From NCBI GenBank assembly GCA_964017065.1, contig OZ024785.1:4440588-4504587 (forward strand): DNA of 64,000 nucleotides. The letters are read 5' to 3'. The translations under genes and the position numbers were made by a program. A model generated the notes under the pieces. The model worked only from the letters and a program-made list of their open reading frames with translations, did no database searches and was not told the origin of the DNA. Source of the DNA: Haliclona indistincta (Eukaryota > Porifera > Demospongiae > Haplosclerida > Chalinidae). Each line of letters starts with the position of its first letter. Position 1 is the first letter of the stretch. This document shows, one piece after another, positions 35,698 through 48,872 of the stretch.

Positions 35698-37065
35698 TTT
35701 AGTTACTTTTAATAGATACTTTGAGCGATCGGTTAATATGACTACTCATGCATGGTAGTAATAGATAAACGTGTACATGTATAGTGGTACCAATGTTAGT
35801 ATCAGTACATTTACATGATGTGACTATTCCATAAAAGGTTTGTCTATTGTTAATTCTGTATCTAACTTAGGTAATTTAGTTTTTACATAATGTTTGTGTT
35901 GTACATACAATTCCCATTGTGGGGGGCATGGTAATTATTATACAACATAATGTGTATACTACAGTGAGTTAGAGCATATTATAGATCTGCTTTTCAGTAG
36001 AAATTGGGAATTATGATCATTCTGGAACTTGCATGAGGATTAAAATGCATTTCTTTCAATTATGTAATAACTAAAACACACAAACATCAGAAAAATACCA
36101 TACTAGGAGTCAAGTTAATACCATACATACATACTAACCTAGTAACCTTACATAGCTACCCCACTTCGTGGGCTTGATATGCTCCTGCTAGTAGTCTAAT
36201 GTTCTATACATGTAATGATATCTGACCATTAAGCTCAATATTGTGTTGCATGCCCACGAATTTACAGACAATACACATCACAGTAAAATTATCATCCACA
36301 CTTGTCTTGTCAAGTATAACCAGAGTTAGCAGTGACCAATTACAGCCCTATATACACATCTCACATATTCTCGTATACACATGTAAAATATCAAGAAGAA
36401 ATAACCCTACCCTCCCAACCCAGTGACAAGTTCTGACTCAAATCACTTTACTTCACACACCAAGTCACTATTAGATATGTACTCTTACTCCAGTCTCCTC
36501 CTTGTTTCACCTCTGATCAAATTGTACTGTCATGCTCAATATAATTTTCCAGCTAGGAGGACATGGTGGGGGAAGGCAATGACAGACCATCACAACACTC
36601 ACAAGTTACTCAAACTATGCCTCAGTACCAAGCTTACACACACAGCTGCATCTTATCAGTGCCAGGCCTGCAGTTACAGTAATAAGCCCTTCCTGCTGCG
36701 TAGTTTTAGCACCTGGCGACTATAATTCACACGCAGATTGCAACTCATACTGTCTCATGCATGTCGCTGTTGGTCCAGTCAATGATTGACCTTGCCTGTA
36801 CTCAATTGGGCCAAAGTAGTTAATCTCAACGGTAACACGCAGCACGTTAGTATACTATAGGTCTCGGTTAACAAAGAAACTTAGGAAGAGTTGAAACATT
36901 TTCTGAACAATAAGATAATGATGTAATTTGTGTTGTGTTTGGTAACAATTTAAACTACAGTACATGTAACTAGAATGTGATTGTCCACGCAGAAGATAAA
37001 CATACTTCCAGATCTTCTTTACCTCACATGAAGTTACATGTAGAATGACAAGTAGAGAATTACAG
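35698..37065. other. Upstream region of copy C, no gene seen
   Basis: Related to the other upstream regions; no coding exon supported. Confidence 0.45.
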
Positions 37066-37073
37066 TATAAAAG
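37066..37073 (+). promoter_or_regulatory. TATA box of copy C
   Basis: ACAGTATAAAAGCTG, 115 bp before the ATG. Confidence 0.6.
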
Positions 37074-37180
37074 CTGAAGTTAGGTACAGTTCAAACCAAC
37101 AATTCATTGAGTGCCACAGTTGATCCCTGTATTCAATCTATCTATAGTAGCTAAAATTATTAAATTTTATTCTCTAAAAT

Positions 37181-37932
37181 GTCTGTCATTGTTAGAGTGT
37201 TGTTTTTACTGGTAGTCAGCAGTGTTTCTGTCATTCAGTCTGCACCTACTGAATCAAGTAGAAATTGTAGTTGTGAATGTTTGAATAGTTTTAATGCTTC
37301 TGCGAAAATAAAATCAAACTTTGATACAATAGATAAGGTATGTTGCAGATAATAACACATTGTTTTGAATATTTATTTATTGCTCCATTTACACAGCTGC
37401 TTAAGCCTTATAAAATTAATATACCTGAAATCGACACTAAAAACCTTAATGTCCCTCCATCACCACTTGTTTGTGAAAGGCTTCCTCTCCATCTTTTTGA
37501 GCTACATCAAGTTAATGCTATCATCATCAATATGAGCAACTCTAGCAGTGATAACAAGCGGATGCAAGCTATTTCTATATTTATCAAAGACAGTCTTTCA
37601 AGAACCTGTGAATTGGTAAGCCAACAAATACTCTTAATGTGTCATCTTTCACTCTCTTATTATAGGCAACCACTGAATGTAGTATATATAATACAACAAT
37701 AGACTGTTCTACATACACGTATCAATCAAAGATGCTTGATGTAAGCACTTTCCCCATCAAATCACTTTTCTGGAAGGTAAAACTTATTACAGAGACCATC
37801 AAAGAGAAATATTTGGGCATTACAATGGGTACTTTCCATTCTCCATGTCATTCCCACTGGATTGACTGTGTGATGACTGATACTTATGATGATTATGGAA
37901 TCAATGCTACCTCTGTCAAACAACTTATCTAA
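37181..37932 (+). pseudogene. Copy C: subfamily I member with frameshifted signal peptide
   Basis: Exons 37181-37337, 37397-37615 and 37666-37932. Exon 1 is 157 nt and not a multiple of three: after AGAGT two bases (GT) present in the related copies are missing, so the frame from the ATG stops after about 23 codons. Splice sites and the frames of exons 2 and 3 (73 codons, and 88 codons plus stop) are intact, so the lesion is recent or a sequencing error. Mature features are as in copy A, with CSCEC at the N-terminus and a longer exon 2 start (LLKPYKINIPEIDTK). No in-frame upstream ATG was found. Confidence 0.65.
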
Positions 37933-39840
37933 ACTGTCTGATCTACTATTAAAAGTGCTTTAACAAAATAAATTAGAGAATCATTATTATTTAAAAATTA
38001 TTACAATTATAAACTTTTTCAAAACAACTGACTCTCAGTGTTATTATAGTATTAGGTAATACACAAGAGAGGTAAAGAAGATGGTTATAATGGCAGCTAC
38101 TGCTGCAGGGAACTTGACTTGCAAATTAAATGAGCATTCATGACGCAAGGCATTAATGCAGTTAATAAACGAGTGGACACTCCCCCCAGCGTGCTTGCAC
38201 ACCCGCTTCACCTAAAATCATTCAGGAAATGACTGGTTAAAATCATTGCGTATGACCAGGTCTTGACTGTACAAAGTCACCATATATTATAATACGAATG
38301 TCATGTATAATACATAAGGACGGTACTAGACTACCAGCACACGCCTACTTTAGTAAAGATGGCTCTCGCGAGATGGCTGCTGTATTCACTGAACTGGCGA
38401 CGAGTTGTTTCTGGTGTCTGGCATTCTTTTCTACTGACTACGAGCCAAGTGGACCAGCCTTTTAAACTTCTGTGTGACAATGGAAAGCGTTGTAACGAGG
38501 AAGAATCTCAGCTAGAATCGGCTGAATGTGACTATAGTAGCTTGTTTATGAATTAGAGGTCCGATGCCAAGCTCCTGCACACCTCTGAGTAGAACTGGTG
38601 AGTCTATCAATAGGTGGAGATGGTCAGATTGTATTAGGGAGCATTAAGAGTAGCACTGTTGTTGGTTTTCCTGTAAATGAGATCTATAGACCACCTGCCT
38701 GCATGCTAGCTATATAGCTCTCTATAGTATTCAGCCTGCATGCTTTAATGATCGACAGAGAATAATGTTTCATGCTTGTCTTGTTAACCCATCCAAGGCT
38801 ACTTGCATGACCAGCACGGCACTTGTAATGATGTAATCACAAACTGAAAAGAAGGTTGTCTTGTACCCAAAAAATTGTCACTGAAGCACTTTACCTACAA
38901 TAGTTCTACTGATACATGAAAAATAATTGTGGAGGATGAATGCAGCGAAATGGGTAGAGAAATCAATTATTCGCTAAAAAATGTTCTTTCTTCCTGTTAA
39001 CGACACACACAGCTCACGGGGTTCTGAAGAATGACAATCACCCAGTCTCGAAAGTATTGCAGTGAAAATAGGTAGTCCTACGCGACTTGTCACGAGAATT
39101 ATTGCACAAAATCAATTCACATGGCCATCATGATTTTTAATAAGACCAAATGTTTAGCAGTGCTCTGCGCCACAAAAAAAGAATCCTCTCCGTAAATTCC
39201 TGGCTACGGCCTTGTACATGTATATTGACTGTTTTGTATAATCTAATAATAATAATAGTGAAAGGCGTAATAGGTTCTCTGGTTCATATTATTGACTGTT
39301 TTTGTGTTTAGCCCTAGATTTAACCATCTTAAAATTATCGAAATTTATCACATCTTTCTCTTTCTCTCTCAGGCCTTTCATTAATTTTGTAAAATCAGAA
39401 AGGGGACATGTGTTATTACTAAAACACCTATTTTGTTCTAGGAGAATGAACATCAGGTTTGTCATAATGGGTGACAACGTGCTGCTTGGTTTGATGGTGT
39501 TATGTCCACAGGTGCAACCCAAAAAGTGATGGTCTGGCAAGTCGTAACAAGAAGATAATTATAGCTAAGTAGTTACTAATCCCAGACAACAAGACTAGTA
39601 ATTTTGTTACAGTTATATATTTTCGTGTGTATCACTATTGAAACAATGAACACACTAGGAGTGCATAACACTTTATGGTCTAATTGTTATACAATGATTA
39701 TTTTGTTACAATGAATCGTACTATCCACTGAAATAGTCCTGAGCTAATCATAATAAACAGTTGCAAAATTTTTCCAGTGACCTTGCCTGGTAAGCGCTGA
39801 TGAAGTGTAGCTTGACTGTAGGAGTAGTTTAAAAGTATAG
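37933..39840. other. Intergenic, nothing supported
   Basis: Holds a 65-codon open frame at 38359-38556 with no recognisable domain and no splice support. No repeats of note. Confidence 0.4.
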
Positions 39841-40425
39841 TTAAATGCCATTTCATAGTGATCTTGAGACTAAAGTGTAGTAAGTTGAATACCAATCTCA
39901 TGGTAGACTTGATGTCTAAGGATGCTGTGACAGCACTGAAATGAAGAAAGTGATATTAATTTTAATAGTGATCTCGAGGCTAAAGTGCAGTAAGTTGCAT
40001 ACTAATCTGGTAGACTTGATGGGTAAGAATGCTGTGACAGCACTGAAATGAAGAAAATGACATTGAATAGTGATCTTGAGGCTAAAGTGCAGTAAGTTGC
40101 ATACTAATCTGGTAGACTTGATGGGTAAGAATGCTGTGACAGCACTGAAATGAAGAAAATGACATTGAATAGTGATCTCGAGGCTAAAGTGCAGTAAGTT
40201 GCATACTAATCTGGTAGACTTGATGGGTAAGAATGCTGTGACAGCACTGAAATGGTGAAAATTCCATTTCAGAGTGATCTTGAGGCTAAAGTGCAGGAAG
40301 TTGCATACTAATCTGGTCTGAAATGGAATTTTCTTCATTTCAGTGCTGTCACAGCATTCTTACCCATCAAGTCCACCAGATTTGTATGCAACTTACTGCA
40401 CTTTAGCCTCAAGATCACTCTGAAT
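39841..40425. repeat. 102-bp tandem repeat with an inverted last unit
   Basis: About four units of period 102 (TAGACTTGATGGGTAAGAAT at 40011, 40113 and 40215; a diverged one at 39904). From 40318 one unit follows in reverse complement, forming a hairpin that abuts the N gap. Because 102 is a multiple of three, a minus-strand frame stays open through it; I do not regard it as coding. Confidence 0.85.
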
Positions 40426-40625
40426 NNNNNNNNNNNNNNNNNNNNNNNNNNNNNNNNNNNNNNNNNNNNNNNNNNNNNNNNNNNNNNNNNNNNNNNNNNN
40501 NNNNNNNNNNNNNNNNNNNNNNNNNNNNNNNNNNNNNNNNNNNNNNNNNNNNNNNNNNNNNNNNNNNNNNNNNNNNNNNNNNNNNNNNNNNNNNNNNNNN
40601 NNNNNNNNNNNNNNNNNNNNNNNNN
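40426..40625. other. Assembly gap, 200 N
   Basis: Exactly 200 undetermined bases, a conventional size for a gap of unknown length. A hairpin repeat lies on the left; a copy of gene 4 intron 10 starts on the right. Confidence 1.
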
Positions 40626-40749
40626 TACTGTAGCACCAGTGTACCAATGTAGTGTGTACCAGTGTACTGTAGTACAAGTGTACCAATGTAGTATGTACCA
40701 GTGTACCAATGTGCTGCACTAGTTGACTAGTATTTCTCTCTCTCCACAG

Positions 40750-40975
40750 CACTCGACGATATTTTGACCACAACCGTCCTCTCACTCCTCGCTCACCGTT
40801 CACTGACACAGAGCTGTCTACCGTCAACATATCGGGTCTGAAGGATTCCGACTCTGAAAGCACCATCAGTCACTCCCCACAATACAAATATAATATCACA
40901 CCGACCTCTGCTGAGGTGGGCGTCCAGGGGTTCTTAGGCTCCACCCCTGGGAGTGGCAGTTATGTCTATGTGTGA
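40750..40975 (+). pseudogene. Second copy of the last exon of gene 4
   Basis: 226 nt, the same length and frame as 18124-18349, ending SYVYV and a stop. Only the 3' end of gene 4 is present; the rest is lost in the gap or was never there. The possible alternative exon (41182-41256) follows with its frame intact. It could be a paralogue cut by the gap, or the other allele of gene 4. Confidence 0.7.
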
Positions 40976-43314
40976 ATAGTGTTAGAGCATCATCTTATAA
41001 TAGGGTACGGGCCTCTCTCTCTTTCCCTCTCTTCTCTTCAAAATATAATCAAGGATTGCTAGTTATTAAAAATAGCCGTAACTTATAGAATAATTATTTG
41101 ATGTAGCATTATTCAGTTGCTCTGATGCTGTTATCATCTCTTTTCTCTCTTATCTTTCTTTATCCTCTCCCCTCTCTTCAGTTTTTAAGTCAGTCTTTGG
41201 GTAGCATCACACCTCAGACTCCTCCTGTTCGTGTTGCTAATGGGACGTTTGTGTAACCTACTGACAAACAAACTGTTGATGTTAAATGGCACATTCACAA
41301 TCACTATTCAAAACTTTATATTACATGTTCTATGATTATACTGATAATAATAAATAAATTTGGAAGCAGCTTAATCGTATTTGACTGTGAATGGCTAACG
41401 CCTCATTTTTAAAAGACCTTTGTAGGCTTGATAATTGCTAAAGCATCACACTGACAGTAAGATCGTGCATCATAAAAGTGATTGTATCAGTGTGAATATT
41501 GCAGGTGCGCTTCCTTTCCGCATTCAAAGTCACATGATTTCGAAGTAACAATAATTAGGTTAGAAGCTGATTCTGTACCTTATGTTGGGTTAAATCCCTG
41601 AGGCGATACACGTGCACGTGGTTAGAAGATCGCTGAAATAACAGACCGGGAGTTAACCGGATTGTAGCACACCTGCTCAGTCTGCTGTTACCCGTTTGTA
41701 GTTTGCAGGCTAGCTTGAACACTCCAGGCACGCGCACGTGACTCTCTCTGCCCGAGTCTTCTTGTGCTCATTGATGAGTTGTTACACTTTCTATTTTTTT
41801 ACTAACAATAATTATTATTATGTTGTGTGTTGTTATTATTATGTTGTGTGTTGTTTGTTGATAATAATAGATTGCAACAAGTAGTAAAACACAATTTTAA
41901 ACAATACAGCAAAACAGCATACAATCATAGAGGCAATAAAACAACTAAATTAACTGTAACTAATGCTAAATAATAATTAATTTTAACAATAATTTTATTT
42001 TATTGTCAGATTGGTTTCGCCCTACTATGCTCAGCAATACGTTGTCTTCATGGTTCAAGTTCAACATTAATCCGAGACCTCGTCCGAGACTTAGCCAACA
42101 CTAACTTGGATCTCGCCCTTTCTGAGGGTTGGGTTTCCTATTGAACTATTTTCTCTATTTACGATTATATTTTCCCTACATCCAGTCATATTATATCACT
42201 CCTTGTATAATTATCTATTGTCTGCACGAGAAAAAAAAAAAATTTAATAACCAGGCACTAGTTACTGTGATCCGGTGGTGTATCATAGGGGACCGAGCTT
42301 TCCTCGCGGGTGAGTGGATCTGGGTCTCCGACTTTCTCCTGGGAAACATCCATATTGGACAGGTTTAACTCTAAATTATACTGGAAAATATGCATGTTAT
42401 GCATACTGTGGGAAGCAAAGGCACCGCCAGTGGTATGTAATACATTATTCCAGTTACATGTACATTTATTCCACAGGAAAATTTGTGGAATAACTGGATA
42501 TTCCACAGGATTTCCTGTCAAATAATCAAATTAGCCAAAAAGATCACTGAGTTATAGAGAGAAAAACAGGAAGGGGTGAGAGTTATAGGTCAACCTCAAC
42601 AGTAACTTGAACTATACAGTATGTGCAAGCTGTCCTTATTTATCATAAGACATCAGTGAGCAAGTTGCGGTTGCCAAGGTACAAGCCAGTTACACCATGC
42701 CTACCCGTGGGTAGGTTTGGTGTAACTAATACATACTCTGTTGGTTTCCTTTGATAGTGGTCTAGGTGAGCATACAAATAACTCTTCATGCTGGTATAAC
42801 ATAATCAGTATCTACATACCATACACATTTTGGGGGCACATGCATGCATCTACACATTTTGGGGGCGTGCATGGTTACTGAACAATCTAACAATGTACTG
42901 GAGCCGAAAAAGGGTTTGCTCTTTCATAGTCAGTTGGGCATCATGCATAAAATCGTTCTGGAACTTCCATGTATGGTGATTGTCTTTGGAAAAAAAAACA
43001 ATAACATCATAAAACACAAGTTGGTATTACAGCTACTAACTAAAATTATAATAAATTATTATGCATAGATAATTATTATAATTATAGGGTGTAGTATTAA
43101 ATTCATAACCTCTGTATAGATTCATCAATTAATCTATTAATTAGCATTATTGTTATTGAGTCCATCTATGGTTTCATTGCTGGCTACATGGTCACATTCT
43201 ATATTTTCGAATTAGAGAAGAAATAGGAAGTTGGAACGTCAATGGACACATGTTGTTTTTGTGAAAGTATGCATCCGCTCATAGTTATGCTGTTGTTTGG
43301 ACTAGGAATTGCAG

Positions 43315-43322
43315 TATAAAAG
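43315..43322 (+). promoter_or_regulatory. TATA box of copy D
   Basis: GCAGTATAAAAGAAG, 107 bp before the ATG. Confidence 0.7.
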
Positions 43323-43421
43323 AAGATATTAAGTTCTGTTGGAAGCAATTCATTTGAGTTTCATAGTTCCACAGTCAGTATTCAATATCTACAGCCAAAA
43401 TAAGCTAGTTTGTTTACTAAA

Positions 43422-44117
43422 ATGTCTGTCATTGTCGGAGTGATGTTTTTACTGGTAGTCAGCAGTGTTTCTGTCATTCAGTCCTCACCTCATTGCAGTT
43501 GTGAAGATTTGAATAATAAACCTTCATCTGCTAAAATAAAAGCATCTTTTGATATAGTAAACGGGGTATGTTGCAGATAATAACACATTGCTTGAATATT
43601 AATTTTCTTGCTCCAAATACACAGCTGCTTTGGCCTTATAACATTGCAGAACCTGAAGTCCCTTCATCGCAAATTGTTTGTGAAAGGCTTCCTCTTCATC
43701 TTTTTGAGCTACATCAAGTTAATGCTATCATCATCAATAGGAGCAACTCTAGCAGTGATTACAAGCGGATGGAAGCTATTTCTATATTTATCGAAGACAG
43801 TCTTTCAAGAACCTGTGAATTGGTAAGCCAACAAATACTCTTACTATGTCATCTTCACTCTCTTATTATAGGCATCCACTGAATGTAGTAATACTACAAT
43901 AGACTGTTCTACATATGCAAATCTTTCTGATACTCTTGATGTAAGCACATTCCCCATCGAATCACTCTTCTGGAAGGTAAAACTTATTACAGAGACCATC
44001 AAATGGAAATTTTTGGGCGTTACAATGAAAACTATTGCTCCTCCATGTCGTCTCTCCTGGATTGACTGTGTGATGACTGACGATACTAGAATCAGCTCTG
44101 TCCAACAACTATTATAA
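43422..44117 (+). CDS. Copy D: small secreted protein, subfamily I
   Basis: Exons 43422-43565, 43625-43822 and 43872-44117, phase 0, 195 aa. Exon 2 encodes the same peptide as in copy A; exon 1 differs at a few residues (R6G, K47N, A22S). Exon 3 differs more: NTTIDCST, ANLSDTLD, and a shorter end, TDDTRISS instead of TDAYNDTTISS. The eight Cys are retained. It is either a recent paralogue or an allele of copy A. Confidence 0.8.
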
Positions 44118-47080
44118 ACTGTTCTGCTCGGTTCTGCTATTAAATGTTTAATAATAATTTACTATTTTTTGTATCGGCTGTTTTGTATAATAGTATTAAC
44201 CAAATTTCAAAACAACTGACTATCAATGTTAAAATAATAACATTATGCAATACACGAGAGATGCAAAGAAGAAAGTTATAATATTGGCAACTATAATATT
44301 GCTGTAGGGAACTTGACTTGCAATAATTATGATGTTAACTAGAGCAAAATTGAAAAATAAGTTAGCTGAACAATCCATCAAAACAGCCCTCATGTACGAA
44401 TTAGAAGCGATTATACTTCACACATTGCATTTCATTCTCTATTGCACTCTCCTTCCTTCTGCATTGTGAGTCACTAAATTCAAAGTCATGAACTTCCATG
44501 AGTGTATGTGTGTGCATGTACGTAAAAACCTTGTATCACTATAATATTATCAGCTTGGTCATTGGTTCAGGGTATATGCATCCTTCAATGACCCATTGGA
44601 CAGCATTGGACATTTTCTACGTCACAAACAGAAAAAAGCATTAGGACTGCAATGCTAATGATATTCACAGTTCTGTAATGATTCACAACTGCAGTAATAA
44701 TAGTCATCATTGTGTATAGGTAACCTTGTGATGCAGAAAAAACCAACGGGGCATATTAATGATAGCATAATCTTAGTCTTAGGTAATGAACTCTTGTGAC
44801 AGTGAGAGTGTCAGAGAGATGAGTCTTTTACAGCTTCATGACTCGGGTAGGTGCATGGAGAGCATTGTCTTGCAGGAATTGATAGTCATAGATATCCTTG
44901 TCAGTTGCCTCAACAACACCACAGTAAACCATGCAGTAGGGATAAAAGTGACATGCTTGCTTGCTTGCATGCTCACTGAGTGTGTTTATAATTGACATGT
45001 TTCATGTAGTCAAAATGCATGATTTGAACTGCACAATTGTACAAGCTGTGTCAGTATGCTTGGTAGAATGTCACTTCTATAAAATAATTATGGTGAAATA
45101 GCATTTTCATTGTTCATACCAACGAAGTAATGACCTGCATTCTCTAGATTCCCCCAGAACAATACAGCTCATCAACAATGATAAAGCTTTAAATAGTCTC
45201 TAAGAAAGTTTGAACTGAATTGTGACCTTTAGCAGTTGCCTTCTTTTAGTACCATACTATAAGGTCCAATACAGCAACACTACACTTCACTAGTCGCAGA
45301 AACACTACGACCAGGGCTACAACAGTTGGAATCGGAATATCCTGTTATGATAGAGAACTCCCACACAACAAAAAGAAGATGGAAAGATAGATGATAGATG
45401 CATCTGATGCAATTCAGCAGCTTAAAATAATTAATCTCCCCAGAAGAGAGTAAAAAATCACGTGTACGGATTATATAGCAATAACTAAAATTATTGCATC
45501 AAGCTCACATCAATACTTACTGATCAATGATAGTACTGATTGATGAGTGTTGCCTACACAACAAAAAAATACTCTCATTGGCACTGTGATTAGAGAACAA
45601 AAACTTTAAAGCTGAGACCAGCTGGCTGAGACAATAATTATTATTAATTTTATTCTTGAAATTGCTAAGATTTAAATATCACAATTTCAAGTCTTTTCCT
45701 CTTATACTCTGTCATAATTATTGTTTCAAAATAATAATTGATGAGCAAATCTAACCAGTCTTAATTGTTGCAAAGCCTGTATACTCAAAAACCAGTCAGT
45801 TTGAGTGACGAACACAATATGCCACAAAAAATGGATGCCAAACTGCAAAAAATGACCAATACATTAACAAGCAAATCTTTCATGTTTTATGAGTTAGGAA
45901 AATTTCTAGATGATATGCTCACTAGACTTGTAAACATGGCATTGAGCATCAATGAATATAGTCAGGATGCTGAACTGATGATGCAAGCATGATAATAGAC
46001 AATCATTTTTTTATGTAGATATACATTATGTATGATGGTACCAATGTTAGTATCAGTACATTTATATACATGATGTTGCTATTACATAAAAGGTTTGTCT
46101 ATTGTAGATTCTGTACCTAACTTAGCTCATTGTGTTTTACATAATGTTTGTGTTGTACATGCAATCCCATTGGTGGGGGGTACGGTAATTATTATACGAC
46201 ATAAATGTGTACTACAGCAAGATGATTTTAAAAGTCTGCTTTTCAGTCGAAATTGGGTATGATCATACTGGAACTTGCATGAGGATTGCAATTCATGTCC
46301 TTGTATTATGTAATAACTAAAAACATTCGCAAACATCAGAAAAAGGAATTAATAACATCAATATACATTGCAGTAAAATTAAAAAAAAACTCCACACCTT
46401 TCAAATGTATAACCAGAGTTAGCAGTGACATAAAGGTTCCAATTACAGCCCTATACCCATCTCACATGCACTCATTCTCCTCTACACGTGTGAAATATCA
46501 AGAAGCAACCCTACCCTCTCAACTTGGTATGTCAAATTCAGACATAACAAACCACTCACACACCAAGTCACCATTACATGCAGATATGTACACTTACTCC
46601 AGTCTCCTCCTTATTTCACCTCTAATCAAAATTTTAACCACATGTTCAATTTCTATAATATAATTTCCCAGCCAAGAGGACACGGTGGGGGCAGGCAATG
46701 ACAGACTATCACAGCGCTCACAAGTTACTCAAACTATGCCTCAGTGCCAAGCCTACACACTTGCACACAGCTGCATCTCATCCTGTGCCTCATGCAGTGC
46801 CATGCCCGAAGCTATGGACCTGCCTGCAGCATTGTCTCAGCACCTGGTGACTGTAATTCACAGCCAGGTTGCAATAGCCTCATGCATGTCATTATTGGTC
46901 AGCGCAGCACGTTAGCATAATAGGTCTCGGTAAACGCAGAAATTAGGAAGAGTTGACACATTTCTGAACAATGAGATAATGATGTAGTGTTGTATTTGGT
47001 ATGTAGTGTAACTAGTGTGTCTTCTTTAACCCACGCAAAAGACATTATTTCCTGATCTTGAATACCTTACCTAAAGTTAC
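44118..47080. other. 3' flank of D and upstream region of E, no gene seen
   Basis: Contains the MITE at 44575-44770, degraded convergent minus-strand exons, and from about 46100 the upstream block shared with B, C and F. Confidence 0.45.
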
Positions 47081-48723
47081 TAGTCAGGTGGCTTAAGGAA
47101 ATTCTGGGGACGTTGCGGATAAAAGCACCAAACTTTGTACATTTATTCACTAGTACATATGAAGTAATTTCAGGGTAGGTACCACCTCTGAAACCATTCT
47201 TGATAATTAATGAAAAAAATTTGCAGCGTCAGCAAAAAATTACAAGAAATTCTGGTGATGTTGCAGATAAAGGCACCAAACTTTGTAAATTTATTCACTA
47301 GTACATATCAAGTAATCCTATGGTAAGTACCACTTCTGAAAGAATTCTTAACATAAGAAAATAAATCATAATTATTAAAAAATGCAATGTCATCGTCAGC
47401 AAATCTTGATTACTCTATCTAAGAAACAACTCAGCAGAATTTAGTATACAATTTATTTGTTGCAATTACATGTGGCTACACAGCTCTGTACAGTTCCACT
47501 GGGCTTACCTACATGAACATCTTGCAATACCGGCAACCCTTGTCACTCTTGCAGCCACATTTTACCAGTTCACTGCAGGCTGCAGAGGATAGTGGCAGTG
47601 GTACCACACTGGCATCCAAGACAAATTCAATGTCCGACCGTACTCTTGTGGTGAGGATGCTTCTTGTTGTGGCTGGTCGCTGGTAGTCCAAATTCCAGCC
47701 TGATAGGATACACTTTACGGTTTCGAGTGCTGTTGCAGAGCATCTTGCATTGGAGGTATGCATGTTTTCCATTGTTCGGTCCTTTTGACAAAACAGCTCT
47801 CTTCATGCTTCATTTATACATACTCCAAACTGCTTGTCCTATCATATAAATTGCAACAGTAAAGTGTTCGAGGCATCGAAAAACCCCACTGTTAATGTTG
47901 CACTTCGAAACTTGTACCCTATCAGGCTGGAATTCGGACTACCAGCGACCAGCCACAAGAATCACCCTCACGAGAAGAGTACCATTCGACATTGAATCAG
48001 GAGAATTTGTCTTGGCTGCCAGTGTGGTACACACTGCCACTCTCCTCTGCATGCAGCCTGCAGTGAACTGGTAAAATGTGGCTGCAAGAGTGACAAGGGT
48101 TGCCGGTAGTGCAAGATGTTCATGTAGGTAAGCCCAGTGGAACTGTACAGAGCTGTGTAGCCACATGTACTTGCAACAAATTAATTGTATACTAAATTCT
48201 GCTGAGTTGTTTCTTAGACTACAGAGTAATTTGCTGACAATGCCGTGACAATTTTTAATAATTATGATTTATTCTCCTATGTTAGGAATTCTTTCAGAAG
48301 TGGTACTTACCATGGAATTACTTGATATGTACTAGTGAATAAGTTTGCAAAGTTTAGTGCCTTTATCTGCAACATCACCAGAATTTCTTATAATTTTTGC
48401 TGACTCGGCAAATTTTTTAATTAATTATTTCCTATGTTAAGATTGGTTTCAGAGATTGCACCTACCCTGAAATTACTTGATATGTACTAGTGAATAAATG
48501 TACAAAGTTTGGTACTTTTATCTGCAACATCAGAATTTCTTGTAATTTTTTGCTGACGCTGCAAATTTTTTAATTAATTATTTTCCTATGTTAAGATTGG
48601 TTTCAGAGGTGGTACCTACCCTGAAATTACTTCATATGTACTAGTGAATAAATGAACAAAGTTTGGTGCTTTTATCCGCAATGTCCCCAAAACCTGAAAA
48701 TTTGGACATAAGCCACCTGACTA
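47081..48723. mobile_element. 1.64-kb element with very long inverted arms
   Basis: TAGTCAGGTGGCTTA and TAAGCCACCTGACTA ends are flanked by TAC on both sides; the empty site is visible upstream of F (AAGTTACATG). Arms of about 625 nt and 800 nt leave a unique centre at about 47707-47919. Each arm holds an inverted copy of a gene end. The left-arm copy, on the minus strand (47772-47509), reads through LVKCGCKSDKGCRYCKMFM, a Cys-rich C-terminus; the right-arm copy has a stop in the same place. No transposase is seen. Confidence 0.75.
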
Positions 48724-48754
48724 TACATGTAGATGAACAAGTAGAGAATTACAG

Positions 48755-48762
48755 TATAAAAG
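48755..48762 (+). promoter_or_regulatory. TATA box of copy E
   Basis: ACAGTATAAAAGTTG, 118 bp before the ATG and 32 bp after the end of the 1.64-kb element. That insertion therefore separates the core promoter from everything upstream. Confidence 0.7.
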
Positions 48763-48872
48763 TTGAAGTTAGGTTCAGTTCAAACCAACAATTCATTGAG
48801 TTCCACAGTTGATCTCTGTATTCAATCTTACTATCTACATTGTACAGTACGTATAATAATTTATTCACTGAA

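Larger units (their letters stand above)
24106..35700. repeat. Duplicated block Y, first copy
   Basis: Matches about 52030-64000 over its whole length apart from differential insertions. Insertions only here: 25226-27542, 28002-28321 and 32416-34444. Insertions only in the second copy: 52301-53123, 53909-54339, 54596-58017 and 58035-58583. Confidence 0.85.
40680..45430. repeat. Duplicated block X, second copy
   Basis: Same order as 18060-23150: minisatellite, gene 4 last exon, alternative exon, about 2.2 kb without genes, palindrome, then copy D. Small indels and substitutions separate the two. Confidence 0.85.

Noticed and set aside
38359..38556. 65-codon open frame starting MALARWLLYS
   Set aside because: No homology recognised, no splice sites or promoter seen; short enough to occur by chance.
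39916..40338. 140-codon repetitive open frame, minus strand
   Set aside because: Artefact of a 102-bp tandem repeat whose length is a multiple of three.
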